Under the pieces are notes generated by a model that was not told where the DNA came from, did not search any database, and worked only from the letters and a program-made list of their open reading frames with translations. From Henricia sp. BOLD:AAB3569 (lineage: Eukaryota > Echinodermata > Asteroidea > Spinulosida > Echinasteridae): a DNA stretch of 64,000 bases. The stretch lies in assembly GCA_037783545.1 (NCBI GenBank), contig JBBELK010001402.1, positions 1 to 64,000 on the forward strand, read 5' to 3'. Of this stretch, positions 10,401-18,032 are shown one piece after another. A program made the position numbers and the translations under genes. Every line of letters begins with the position of its first letter. The first letter of the stretch is position 1.

Positions 10401-13225
10401 TCATTATGCCAAAATTTCATTATATTTCAAAAAAGGGGAAAAATCAGATGCAAACTACTCCCATGTGAAATGTTTCCATTTCAGTTGTGCAATCGCGATC
10501 TGTGTTTTGCAGCTTTTGTGTTTATAACCAGACATCTCCTTTGTCATTTCCCATGATTTTGTAATCTCAACTTGTTCCTTCAAACACAAGCTAGGCCTAC
10601 CCGGTATAACTCAATGGAATTGATACTGGCACCAAACCATTTCTGGGCGAGTTTATAGAGCCTTAATAATCAGTTTCTAAATGGCAGTTTGTGTATGTGT
10701 AAAGGTTGTATTTTATCCTTGATTAAATAATGAATAACGAAAAAAATCCCTCACCAAAATTTGATAAATGGTTGACGAGAAACTAGTAATCTAATTTCAT
10801 TGGCCTTTATGCCGTATTCCACTCATGCTTGTGGGATTGTTATCTCTCTCTCTCAGATGGTGCAACAAGAAATATTCAAAATGTATACCATTATTAAACC
10901 AGTTCAAAATAATTAAAGGAACACACTGGCTTTGTTGGACTATTTTGGGCTCGAAATAGACCCATACATTATAGCATTTTTCCCAAAATTCAAGGTCACG
11001 TGACTTTTCGGAACCAGATTCTGGTTCCCAAAAGTCATGTGGTGTTGTGAGTTAGTTGTATTTCCAGCCGTAGAAACCAGCGCGAAGTGCGAGTTGCTTT
11101 TGTCATTCGCGGTTGGTTTCTCTAATTCTTGTTGGAAAATCCTACGAACACATTTTCCAATATGTACACAAATCTGCTAACAGATCTGGTTGTTGATATG
11201 GACGAGAGAATCTCTCAGATTTTCGTGTCTTTGCTACGCGTTTGCGGCGATAAATAATATCCGAGGAAAAAAACAGCATAGGCCTATTGAGGGCGCTAAA
11301 GACACCAAAACGTTGCGTTCTATGTGCTTCCTCGAGTCGGCGCTGACCTGAGGGATCATGCAATGTGTGATGAGTCAGGAAAAACAAGGAATCGAGGTTA
11401 AACACGTGTCGACACATATCGAAAGTCACCTTTATTTACAAACACATGATACATAATACATCGCGACGGCTGGTAAAGCGTATATCCCAACATTTGTCTC
11501 TTTTGTTATTTAAAACATTTCTATTTAATTACGTGACATTTTGATAATTTTATTTTACAACGACCATCGAAATATTATTGTCAAGGATGCTAGATTGCTA
11601 TATTATGTAAACAGTTAGCCGGTGTGTCCCTTTAAAAGCACATCTTTCAGTAACTTATGTACATGGTACAAATTCTGTCTGTGGTTTACCTATAGCACAA
11701 AAATATAACGACGAAGAAACCACTTCTTTGCTCAAAATAATAATGCTGAATTGTGACCTGAAATGTCAACTTGAAGATGTTTCTCAACTTTGTTAGCGTA
11801 GTAATAAACTCACTCTCTTTGCCTGTTTTCCGTATTTGTAGCCCCAAAGAAGCTCCGGTCCCAGGGGGTTCAGATGATGAAAACCTAATGGATTTAGCTG
11901 ATTTGCACATCCTTGATTTTGGTAAGTAACCAACAGTTTAGAATTTTGGTTTGCATGTACAGATGTTTTTGTTCTTGTTTGAACAAGGAGAGCAAAACCC
12001 CTTTTTTTTGTTTTTGTGATGACATATCAAACTAATAGTATGGACACGGTAATGGTGGTTACGATAGTTGTTGATGTCACGCGTATGGCACGCCAAAGCG
12101 GAAATAGTTTAACACTGAAAGTTTAACCATCAATCCTGAAAAACAAGTCTCAACATTTTTAAAAACTTGCCAACAAAAGCACGGTATGCCGGTTTCAAAC
12201 AGTCTATCAACATTTAAAAGTCATGCCAACCTTTTTTGTTGACTTGTTTTTCAGGGTCGACTTTAAATTATGTTTCACTTCGGCGTGCCATAGTATGGAC
12301 ACAGTAATGGCAGATAGCAACCGGTTGCCAAGAAAGTGAAACCCAAGAATAGGTTTCAACTGTTTCAACAGACCTAGGACATTATGATATCATGGGTTGT
12401 TTACATGCAGGCCTTGACGATATGAAAATAAGGAGAAGTCACGCCATAGCTTTGATTTTGTCAGAGTTTCAAAGGGCACTGAGGCCAGGCCAACTGGAGG
12501 GGCGCCATGGCCAACTTTGTTACAAATGTGTACTGATTATTAGTGTGTATACATACCTTGTCAATTGTAAGAGGACATAGGACATGCTGGCCTCGGAAAG
12601 TGTATATTTTGGAGGGGTCATTGGGACCATTGGCTTTGCTTAAATGGTTAATGACATTACATGAATGTGTAATTTCCCTTGTGCCTGCAGTTCCCTGAGA
12701 GTCCCATAGAGTTGCACATATGTAAACAATGAGTGGTGCCATTATTTGTTGGGGTCTATTCAATTCAATTCAATTAGAGCGATTCACTATGGTTGAGTTC
12801 GGGCGGTCTGTACTGACATGGGTAACTTGTTCTCGATGGATAGGTGGTGTGTGATGCTGTTCCAAGTGCGGTGTTCTCGGGTCGTGTTCCCGTCGTTCAT
12901 GTAACCCGTGTCACAAACAGACTGCCTGATCTCAGCCAATAAGTCAAGCAATATGACTGTATTACACGTACATGTAATGCAATTGTGTGTGACTAAAGGT
13001 CATGTTCAGATCGACAACACTGTTACTTTCTGATGAAGTCTTTACTTTGAATTTTTCTACTCTTGACTATGTTTAGCTCCTTCTCTAAAGACTCTTTGCA
13101 AGATGGCAGTGATCATGTACAAACTTAATACATCCTGGTTGCCTCATGATGTCAGGTGGGAGATCAAAGCAATGACGACAAATAATAGCATCAGCCAGTC
13201 ACTCATGGAGACACCACAGGGGTAA
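1260..13225 (+). CDS. KLHDC3: KLHDC3: kelch-repeat substrate receptor of CUL2-RING ubiquitin ligase (complete, 8 exons)
   Basis: Join 1260-1413, 4462-4635, 6567-6682, 7310-7381, 8510-8723, 9575-9770, 11842-11921, 13077-13225; 1155 nt, 384 aa, against about 382 aa in vertebrates. All introns are GT-AG. The N-terminus (MPHWTVHLDGGPRRVNHAA) and kelch motifs FGGY, WGGRND, IFGGFED, VFGGRSD, IFGGYND and MFGGT build a six-bladed propeller. The last exon carries SLKTLCKMAV (residues 338-347), which fits the Elongin C-binding BC-box, and LPHDV (357-361), which fits the Cul2-box. Known for the family: KLHDC3 is a CRL2 receptor that recognises C-terminal glycine degrons; rodent KLHDC3 is testis-enriched. 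Start choice: the first ATG after an in-frame TGA (1248-1250), matching the conserved N-terminus. Introns are full of repeats. Single-copy orthology is inferred from end-to-end similarity and length. Confidence 0.95.
2169..3075. mobile_element. Element with GATCCCGAGCTCGGGATC palindromes
   Basis: ACCGTGTTTACAC next to the 18-bp palindrome GATCCCGAGCTCGGGATC near 2183 is mirrored by the palindrome and GTGTAAACACGGT ending at 3075. Another copy of the palindrome lies near 2320 and a partial one near 2205. Probably a non-autonomous transposon in KLHDC3 intron 1. Confidence 0.55.
3076..4461 (+). other. Rest of KLHDC3 intron 1
   Basis: No gene recognised. A 3095-3242 open frame after the element's right end matches nothing I know. 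The rest is unique-looking, AT-rich intron. Confidence 0.5.
4462..4635 (+). CDS. KLHDC3: KLHDC3 exon 2
   Basis: Starts VSLRWTKL and contains the second kelch blade (LRYGHSVV, then YLWGGRNDTHGACN). Acceptor AG at 4460-4461, donor GT at 4636. It begins with two bases and ends with one base of split codons. A longer open frame at 4149-4676 reads through both splice sites and is not the real limit. Confidence 0.93.
4782..5239. mobile_element. TTAA-flanked MITE, family A (CATTTCGCCC-rich), copy 1
   Basis: TTAA at 4778-4781 and 5240-5243. TIR AGATAGTATACATGATTGG at the left, complement of AGACAGTATACATAATTGG at the right. The core repeats TTCGCCC/GGGCGAA motifs. TTAA duplication resembles piggyBac-type insertion. 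A related copy lies at 54844-55640. Confidence 0.75.
5606..5945 (+). mobile_element. tRNA-derived SINE, copy 1
   Basis: The head GGTGCCGAGTGGTTTAGG (A-box-like) and GTTCGATAACC (B-box-like) is followed by a body shared with the copies at 15817 and 16176, including AAGCCGTTGGTCCAGTGTGT and GGCGCCACCCACCTATGTAT. Tail ends in CATTAAAATTA. Confidence 0.8.
6567..6682 (+). CDS. KLHDC3: KLHDC3 exon 3
   Basis: Encodes the RDGHSACLIADDMYIFGGFE kelch blade. Acceptor AG at 6565-6566, donor GT at 6683. Ends at a codon boundary. Confidence 0.93.
7131..7200 (+). mobile_element. tRNA-like SINE head
   Basis: TGGTTGAGTGGTTAAGACATC (A-box-like) and GGTTTCGAGTCCTACCC (B-box-like), then GAGCACGCTATGA. The same head and GAGCACGCTATGA tail occur on the minus strand at 57258-57337, so this is a repeat rather than a tRNA gene; the acceptor stem does not pair well. 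Confidence 0.55.
7310..7381 (+). CDS. KLHDC3: KLHDC3 exon 4
   Basis: 72 bp, 24 codons (MQCYCNTVYTLNLKEMYWTC...), phase 0 at both ends. It lies between the FGGFED and NTPHWRDFH blades, as in other KLHDC3 proteins. It overlaps no long ORF in its own frame and is found only by homology and splice sites. Confidence 0.88.
7454..7870. mobile_element. TTAA-flanked MITE, family B (AGGGACACACCGGC), copy 1
   Basis: TTAA at 7450-7453 and 7871-7874; TIR AGGGACACACCGGCT and its complement. Lies in KLHDC3 intron 4. A second copy in intron 6 (10917-11631) is in the opposite orientation. Confidence 0.8.
7960..8120 (-). repeat. Dispersed repeat (GCAGAGTGGCGCAC family)
   Basis: Reverse complement of the repeat at 34680-34790: shares the CAGAGTGGCGCACCCTGC block and the TGCAGTCAGTCTTGCCACAAG block. 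Related copies lie at 26031-26310 and, on the minus strand, 61200-61500. Confidence 0.6.
8275..8372. repeat. Perfect-stem palindrome
   Basis: A stem of about 33 bp, GGGATTAAAAGTAGGTTTGG..., pairs with its exact complement across a ~32-bp loop. A similar sequence (GTGGGTTTGGCCAGTCTTAAA) appears near 53250 without the second arm. Confidence 0.8.
8510..8723 (+). CDS. KLHDC3: KLHDC3 exon 5
   Basis: Encodes GNTPHWRDFHTATAHGHKM, the VFGGRSD blade and GRRSHSA. Acceptor after TTTTTCCCACAG (AG 8508-8509); donor GTGAGT at 8724. Ends with one base of a split codon. Confidence 0.94.
8838..9400. mobile_element. hAT-like MITE nested in another repeat
   Basis: TIR CAGGGATGCCAGT at the left and ACTGGCATCCCTG at the right; imperfect flanking AATGAG/AACGAG. 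The flanks (CAGGGTTTTAATGAG at 8823 and AACGAGTCTCCCTCTGC at 9401) match the CAGGGTTGTAACGAG element at 48276, so this copy jumped into an older element of that family in KLHDC3 intron 5. Confidence 0.7.
9401..9552 (+). repeat. Remnant of the CAAGT-type hAT element
   Basis: Matches 48286-48515 (AACGAGTCTCCCTCTGC, GTCAAGTCAGTTCAA, GTATTTTTGTTGTTCTGGC-like) with most of the CAAGT array missing. It ends just before KLHDC3 exon 6. Confidence 0.65.
9575..9770 (+). CDS. KLHDC3: KLHDC3 exon 6
   Basis: Encodes NDDLYIFGGYND, the NRRRQCCIVE segment and IMFGGT. Acceptor TTTTTCCCAG at 9565-9574, donor GT at 9771. The acceptor lies a few tens of bases from transposon-derived sequence in intron 5. Confidence 0.94.
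9842..9893 (-). repeat. tRNA-like fragment
   Basis: On the minus strand: CTCTGCTGGTAGAGCATCTGCC, then GGTTCGAAACC. These are A- and B-box-like, but the sequence belongs to a repeat group also seen near 55735 and 26545 followed by AGGCACAGTGGTA. Likely a SINE head, not a gene. Confidence 0.5.
9903..10147. mobile_element. Small MITE (ATTCTATAAATTTGGGGTCC), copy 1
   Basis: CATTCTATAAATTTGGGGTC and its complement bound about 245 bp. Same family as 60799-61050. Confidence 0.75.
10228..10861. mobile_element. Long inverted-repeat element in KLHDC3 intron 6
   Basis: Outer arms ACCATCTGAGAGAGAGA / TCTCTCTCTCAGATGGT; an inner arm GGCCAATGAAATTAGATTAC (10362) pairs exactly with its complement ending at 10805. 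No coding. Confidence 0.7.
10917..11631. mobile_element. TTAA-flanked MITE, family B, copy 2 (inverted)
   Basis: TTAA at 10913-10916 and 11632-11635. Right end GCCGGTGTGTCCCT mirrors the left end of the 7454 copy, and the match runs on past 180 bp. About 300 bp longer than copy 1 in its middle. Confidence 0.8.
11842..11921 (+). CDS. KLHDC3: KLHDC3 exon 7
   Basis: Encodes SPKEAPVPGGSDDENLMDLA and then DLHILDF, the acidic linker and last propeller strand of the family. Acceptor AG 11840-11841, donor GTAAGT at 11922. Confidence 0.93.
12086..12290. mobile_element. Small foldback element
   Basis: TGGCACGCCAAAGCGGAAA pairs with TTTCACTTCGGCGTGCCA; inner arms CCTGAAAAACAAGTC / GACTTGTTTTTCAGG. A TAGTATGGACAC direct repeat lies at 12037 and directly after 12290. 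Confidence 0.65.
13077..13225 (+). CDS. KLHDC3: KLHDC3 exon 8 (BC-box/Cul2-box, stop)
   Basis: Terminal coding exon, residues 336-384, followed by TAA TAG. It holds the BC-box-like SLKTLCKMAV and the Cul2-box-like LPHDV, then RWEIKAMTTNNSIS, strongly conserved in KLHDC3. Acceptor AG 13075-13076. From 13129 onward the exon is the first unit of a tandem array. Confidence 0.94.
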
Positions 13226-13509
13226 TAGTGGACAACTATGGACTGCTAAGGGGTGCAATAGTAAGCAGTGATCAGGTATGGACTGGATACATCCTGCTTG
13301 CCTCATGATGTACGGTAGGAGATCAAAGCAATGACAGCTAACAATAGCATCAGTCAAGCACTCATGGAGACACCACAGGGGTAATAGTGGACAAGTATTG
13401 ACTGAGGGGGCAATAGTAAGCAGTGATCAGGTATGGACTGGATACATCCTGCTTGCCTCATGATGTACGGTAGGAGATCAAAGCAATGACAGCTAACAAT
13501 AGCATCAGC

Positions 13510-14389
13510 AGGGCATAATTTATCCGGTATCGCATCGCAATTTGCGATGCATTTGACCCTCCATAGCGATGCAATTTTGTCCTTGTGTAGCAATGATTGC
13601 GATGCATTAATTATAATAAAACATCAGACGAGTATATGTTTGAACTTCGTAATAAACCAATTCGTAATAAACCCAATTTGGCGAGCGCGAACGTTTGAAA
13701 AATAGTTCTATGAAAACTACGAACGTCGAAATGTTTTGGGCGCCATTTTGAATAGCGATCACACGCGCGCTGGTTTCCATACACATACCAGTATATCAAT
13801 CAACACGCTGGTGCCCTGCAATAGTAGTATCGATACTGTACTAACCGAAAAACTTGTTTACGACATATACCTGGTTCCCAGACGTTTTCAAGCATATTAT
13901 ACCAACATAAGTACATGTTAATAAAATATTGATTCCCGTTTTTTTCGTTGTTTCGGTTACTTTGCAATAAAATCAACAAAAGTACATGACAAAAAGTATC
14001 GATCTCAATCCGAATTACGTGAATTCGGTTGTCAAAACAAATATTAAGGCGAAAATTTTGAAATTCGTAACTTTCAAGAGCAATTTCGTATTTTCGTAAT
14101 TTATTAATAAATTCGTAATAACTACGATTTTTTTGTAATAGTTGGCAGCTATGAAAAAGTATCGTGTCATTTGTGACACAAAAGACACCGGTCTGATTCT
14201 GAATAAGTGCTCTTTTTTCATTAATTTAACATTTCTATGATGATGGTTAACTGCAATTGCTAGTAGTAGTAGGCCTACTAGTAGTACACAACATTTCAAA
14301 ACTGCTACACAAACTTTCCAAACTGCTACACAAAATCAAAAATGTATAGCAAAATTGCTATACATTTTTTTTGCTGTAAATTATGCCCT
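13510..14389. mobile_element. 880-bp MITE splitting array unit 3
   Basis: TIR AGGGCATAATTTA / TAAATTATGCCCT, flanked by GCATCAGC (13502-13509) and GCATCAGT (14390-14397), an 8-bp target duplication with one change, hAT-like. AT-rich core without transposase. It interrupts array unit 3, so the array is older than the insertion. Confidence 0.85.
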
Positions 14390-14925
14390 GCATCAGTCAG
14401 GCACTCATGGAGATACCACAGGGGTAGTAGTGGACAAATATTGACTTAGGGGGCAATAGTAAGTAGTGATCAGGTATGGACTTGATGCATCTTGCTTGCC
14501 TCACGATGTACGGTGGGAGATCAAAGCAATGACAACTAATAACAGCATCAGTCAGGCACTCATGGAGACACCACAGGGGTAATAGTGGACAACTATTGAC
14601 TGAGGGGGCAATAGTAAGCAGTGATCAGGTATGGACTGGATACATCCTGCTTGCCTCATGATGTATGGTATAGGAGATCAAAGCAATGACAGCTAACAAC
14701 AGCATCAGTCAGGCACTCATGGAGACACCACAGGGGTAATAGTGGACAACTATTGACTGAGGGGGCAATAGTAAGCAGTGATCAGGTATGGACTTGCTTG
14801 CCTCACGATGCACGGTGGGAGATCAAAGCAATGACAACTAACAACAGCATCAGTCACTCATGGAAACACTACAGGGGTAATAGTGGACAGCTGTTGACTG
14901 CTTAGGGGTGCTATAGTAAGCAGCA
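14390..14925 (+). pseudogene. KLHDC3 exon-8 fragments, distal units 3b-6
   Basis: Partial exon copies downstream of the MITE. Unit 4 (14485-14640) reads LPHDVRWEIKAMTTNNSIS-type sequence in frame to TAA. None has a convincing pyrimidine tract and AG at its 5' edge, so they are probably non-coding duplicates, perhaps part of the 3' UTR. Confidence 0.7.
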
Positions 14926-15816
14926 CAATCTGGAATGATCCAGATAGTGCTCAGTCTTTAGGAAATTATATATGCATAAAGTCATGACACTTCTAGTTTA
15001 TGCAGATGCAGATTTCTTGCTTTAACTTATATCGATGAACTCTTACGATGAACCCCACGTGACCATGATTTATCCAGTTGGGATAAAGAACCAGAAATGG
15101 GTATTGTAACACTAGACAGCAACAGTGTATTTAGAGTGAAGAAATCGTTTGCCTATTTGCATATAAATGGCAAAGGTCTGTTTAATGATGTTCACAAGTC
15201 GGTCAATTATTTTTAGTCCAGCCATAAGGTACATGTATATATAGCTGTACAGTTAACAAAGCAGGTTTTAATGTATTATATACATACATCCAAGAACAGG
15301 CAGCCAAGAAATTGGTTCCTGGTAAATTCACTGGTATCCACTGCAATTTTTGTGCTGGTTTCACCAGAAATCGGTTGTTTTCACTGATCTATACATGTAT
15401 GTATACACAGTGGAATGGCTACACAGCTCCCTGAGTGAAGTGACCTTTCGCCATTTTGCTCCAGGAACAGTAATGCCCTGCCTAGACTGGTTATACATGT
15501 ACCACTTTTACTAGATTGTGTGTTAAGTGGTGTACACAAATCTTGTCGACCGGGTACCAATCTAAGCTAAGCATTGTTTGACCTGTAGCAAGATGACAGA
15601 TGCGTGGTTTCAATTCCCACATAGTCGATCAATGTTTTACAGCAGGCCAGTGTTTATAGAGATTATTGGTTGCGAAAAGGCATATCCTGCTGCATTATGG
15701 CTCCCTGAGTGAAGCCCAAAATATTTTTAGGGTAGTGTACTTGTTCTAATTTTGAGGTTTACTGTTGGGCTTGTTTGAATTAACACTAACAGAAAGTCCG
15801 AATATCAGCAAAATTA
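14926..15816. other. Intergenic, nothing recognised
   Basis: No open frame with recognisable content; only short TACATGTA-rich stretches. Confidence 0.5.
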
Positions 15817-16130
15817 CTGTGGCCGAGTGGTCACTAGCTTTAAGATTCGGGTGAAAACTTGGGGTTGCGGGTTCAATACCCAACTGGGGGTACCTGTGCC
15901 CTTGAGCAAGGCAGTTATAACACACTTGCTCCATCGTTCAGAAGGGATGTGAAGCCGTTGGTCCAGTGTGTTGTGTAACGCACTTAAAAGATTCCAGAGC
16001 ACTATTTTGTGAAGAGTAAAGTGATTCCCATGCAGTGTCTCTGGCCATCGGCTGCCAATGGCGCCACCCACCTATATATATCGATATTTAGGTGGAAGAC
16101 ACTTTGCTTCATGAAACCCATTATAATGTG
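15817..16130 (+). mobile_element. tRNA-derived SINE, copy 2
   Basis: TGGCCGAGTGGTCACTAG, then GGGTTCAATACCC, CCCTTGAGCAAGGCA and the body shared with copies 1 and 3. Confidence 0.8.
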
Positions 16131-16175
16131 CAGTGCAATTAAGTGAACATATCCATATGGAATGTAAATTTACGT

Positions 16176-16545
16176 GGGGTACCGTGGCCGAGTGGTTTAG
16201 GTCACTGACTAACAACACTCGGGTGAAAACTCGGGGTTGCGGGTTCGATACCCGGTCATGGTACCTGTGCCCTTGAGCAAGGCACTTATAACACACTTGC
16301 TCCATCGTTCAGAAGGGATGTAAAGCCGTTGGTCCAGTGTGTTGTGTAACACACTGAGAAGATCCCAGAGCATTCTTTCAAGAAGAGTTGGGGGATTTCC
16401 CGGTGTCTCTGGTCATCGGCTGCCAATGGCGCCACCCACATATGTATCACAATGTTTAGGCGGAAGACACTTGTAAGCTTAATGCAATTCAGCCTACGGG
16501 CTGCAAATTGAAGTTCATTAAATCCATTAAATAAATTAAAAATAA
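16176..16545 (+). mobile_element. tRNA-derived SINE, copy 3 (best preserved)
   Basis: TGGCCGAGTGGTTTAGGTCA and GGGTTCGATACCC form good Pol III A and B boxes; then TGCCCTTGAGCAAGGCACTT, the conserved body and an A/T-rich tail (ATTAAAAATAAATT). Runs in tandem orientation right after copy 2. Confidence 0.85.
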
Positions 16546-17436
16546 ATTAAAAAACACCAAATTTTGGGATTTAATTACAGATGATGTATAAGTAATTGCA
16601 AATATAGCTAGCTGGAAAAAAATGCAACAAATAGTATGGAGGATTAGATGCACGTAAAGCACGAATGTGAACGCTCAATGCTTTCAACACTAGTCGTTCC
16701 TTTGAGGAAATCTAAGGACAGACGAAAACTAAAATCCACAAGATAACTCTTTTGCCATGACCAATTTTCGAACCTGGGTTCTGAGACTTCCTAAAGATAT
16801 GACCAGTGCTCAAGCCATTTCGCGTTCACATTTGCGATTTAGGTGCATCTAAACCTCCCTGGTTTTGCACTATTATGAACATGAGACTTTGTGTTATGAT
16901 CAGTAACTAGCAGAGATTTGATGACAATTTATTGGACTTTATATAGATGGAACTATGGATTACGAAAACCAGATTTTAATGAAATGTTATCTAAAATGTG
17001 AAATATGTACATGCCAAACAAATTTTCCCGCAATTTGTTTGTCTTCCAGTAATGAGTCACAAGCGTCAGAGAACACGACACATTTCCAACACTTAAAAGT
17101 TATAGAAACGTCCAGTAAAGCACTGGCGCAAGGCCGAACTTGAAAGCAATATTAATTGCGCATAGACCTCACTCATGCGGAGTCATTTCAAACCGTGTTC
17201 CTTGGATCAGTTCCATGTGAAAAAGAAAAATGAATTCAACATTTTCAGAAAAGTTTCATTTTTTTCCCTCTTTATTTTTTTCCGGTGTGGTTTGATCTAC
17301 AGTAATTCATATGAAGTTTAGAAACACAAAAAAATTGCAGTGCCCCAACACGAGATTGTTGTGGTGCTCCGGCGAGATGCCCAGATAGCTCAGTTGGTAG
17401 AGCAATTGGCCATGTATGCCAAGGACCTGGCACAAT
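16546..17436. other. Intergenic, mostly unassigned
   Basis: A tRNA-like AGATAGCTCAGTTGGTAGAGC at 17383 lacks a B-box in range and looks like a SINE fragment. Otherwise nothing recognised. Confidence 0.4.
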
Positions 17437-17515
17437 GAGCAACTAACAATGAAAACTGGGCACAAACAATTGTTATTGACAATGGTGTGTGCCCAATTTC
17501 CATTGTTAGTTGCTC
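17437..17515. repeat. Palindrome GAGCAACTAACAATG, copy 1
   Basis: GAGCAACTAACAATG pairs with CATTGTTAGTTGCTC; inner TGGGCACA / TGTGCCCA also pair. A nearly identical palindrome lies at 26391-26473. Confidence 0.8.
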
Positions 17516-18032
17516 ACAATGTGGGCACTGCAATGTTCTTGTTTGTAAAATTCATCTTTCAATTATCAATCCTGTCATATATACCTTCAGTAATTCATAT
17601 ACATGTAATGAACATAATCTGATGTTTATTGTCACTCATATTTTTTTTTATTGTAGACAAACAAAATAAATACCTATTTTTGGGGGAAATGCGTGTTTTT
17701 GTGTGTGTGAATCTGTATTCGCACCCAGGGGGTACCCGGAAGAATGGTACCCCACAAGGAACAAGAGTACCCGACACGTCGGTCTTTGTCCACTTGGTAC
17801 CCCACAAGGTTTGACCAGTGCTTAACCTATGGGAAGAGTTTTGACAAAGGGAAGTGCAGAGGGTAACAAAAGAGGTACCCCATAAGGGTGTAAAAACACC
17901 AATCCATGTGCGCTGGTTCTCCCAAACAATTGGGGACTGGTTTAACCATGGTTTAACAAAGAGAACAATATCGTCCGCGATTGCCAAGCGATCGTCCTCG
18001 GTTCGCTCCTGTACAAAACAAACGAGAGTAAG
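17516..18032. other. Intergenic stretch with GGTACCCC motifs
   Basis: GGTACCCCACAAGG-like words recur at about 17750, 17800 and 17872. A 202-aa minus-strand open frame (17595-18203) shows no recognisable domain and crosses repeat sequence, so it is not called. Confidence 0.35.

Larger units (their letters stand above)
13129..14925 (+). repeat. Tandem array of KLHDC3 last-exon fragments, six units
   Basis: Unit starts near 13129 (the real exon), 13288, 13443, 14485, 14641 and 14791, with a period of ~155 bp once the inserted MITE is removed. Each unit repeats the exon from TACATCCTG (just before the Cul2-box) through the stop codon and about 70 bp of following sequence (CAATAGTAAGCAGTGATCAG). 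In the KLHDC3 frame, units 2 and 3 have TAG for the conserved Trp, unit 5 has a 2-bp insertion, unit 4 stays open to the stop, and unit 6 keeps the Trp but shifts frame later. No unit repeats the BC-box or the exon's acceptor. Confidence 0.92.

Noticed and set aside
17376..17430. tRNA gene starting GATAGCTCAGTTGGTAGAGC
   Set aside because: No B-box at the right distance and no matching 3' arm.
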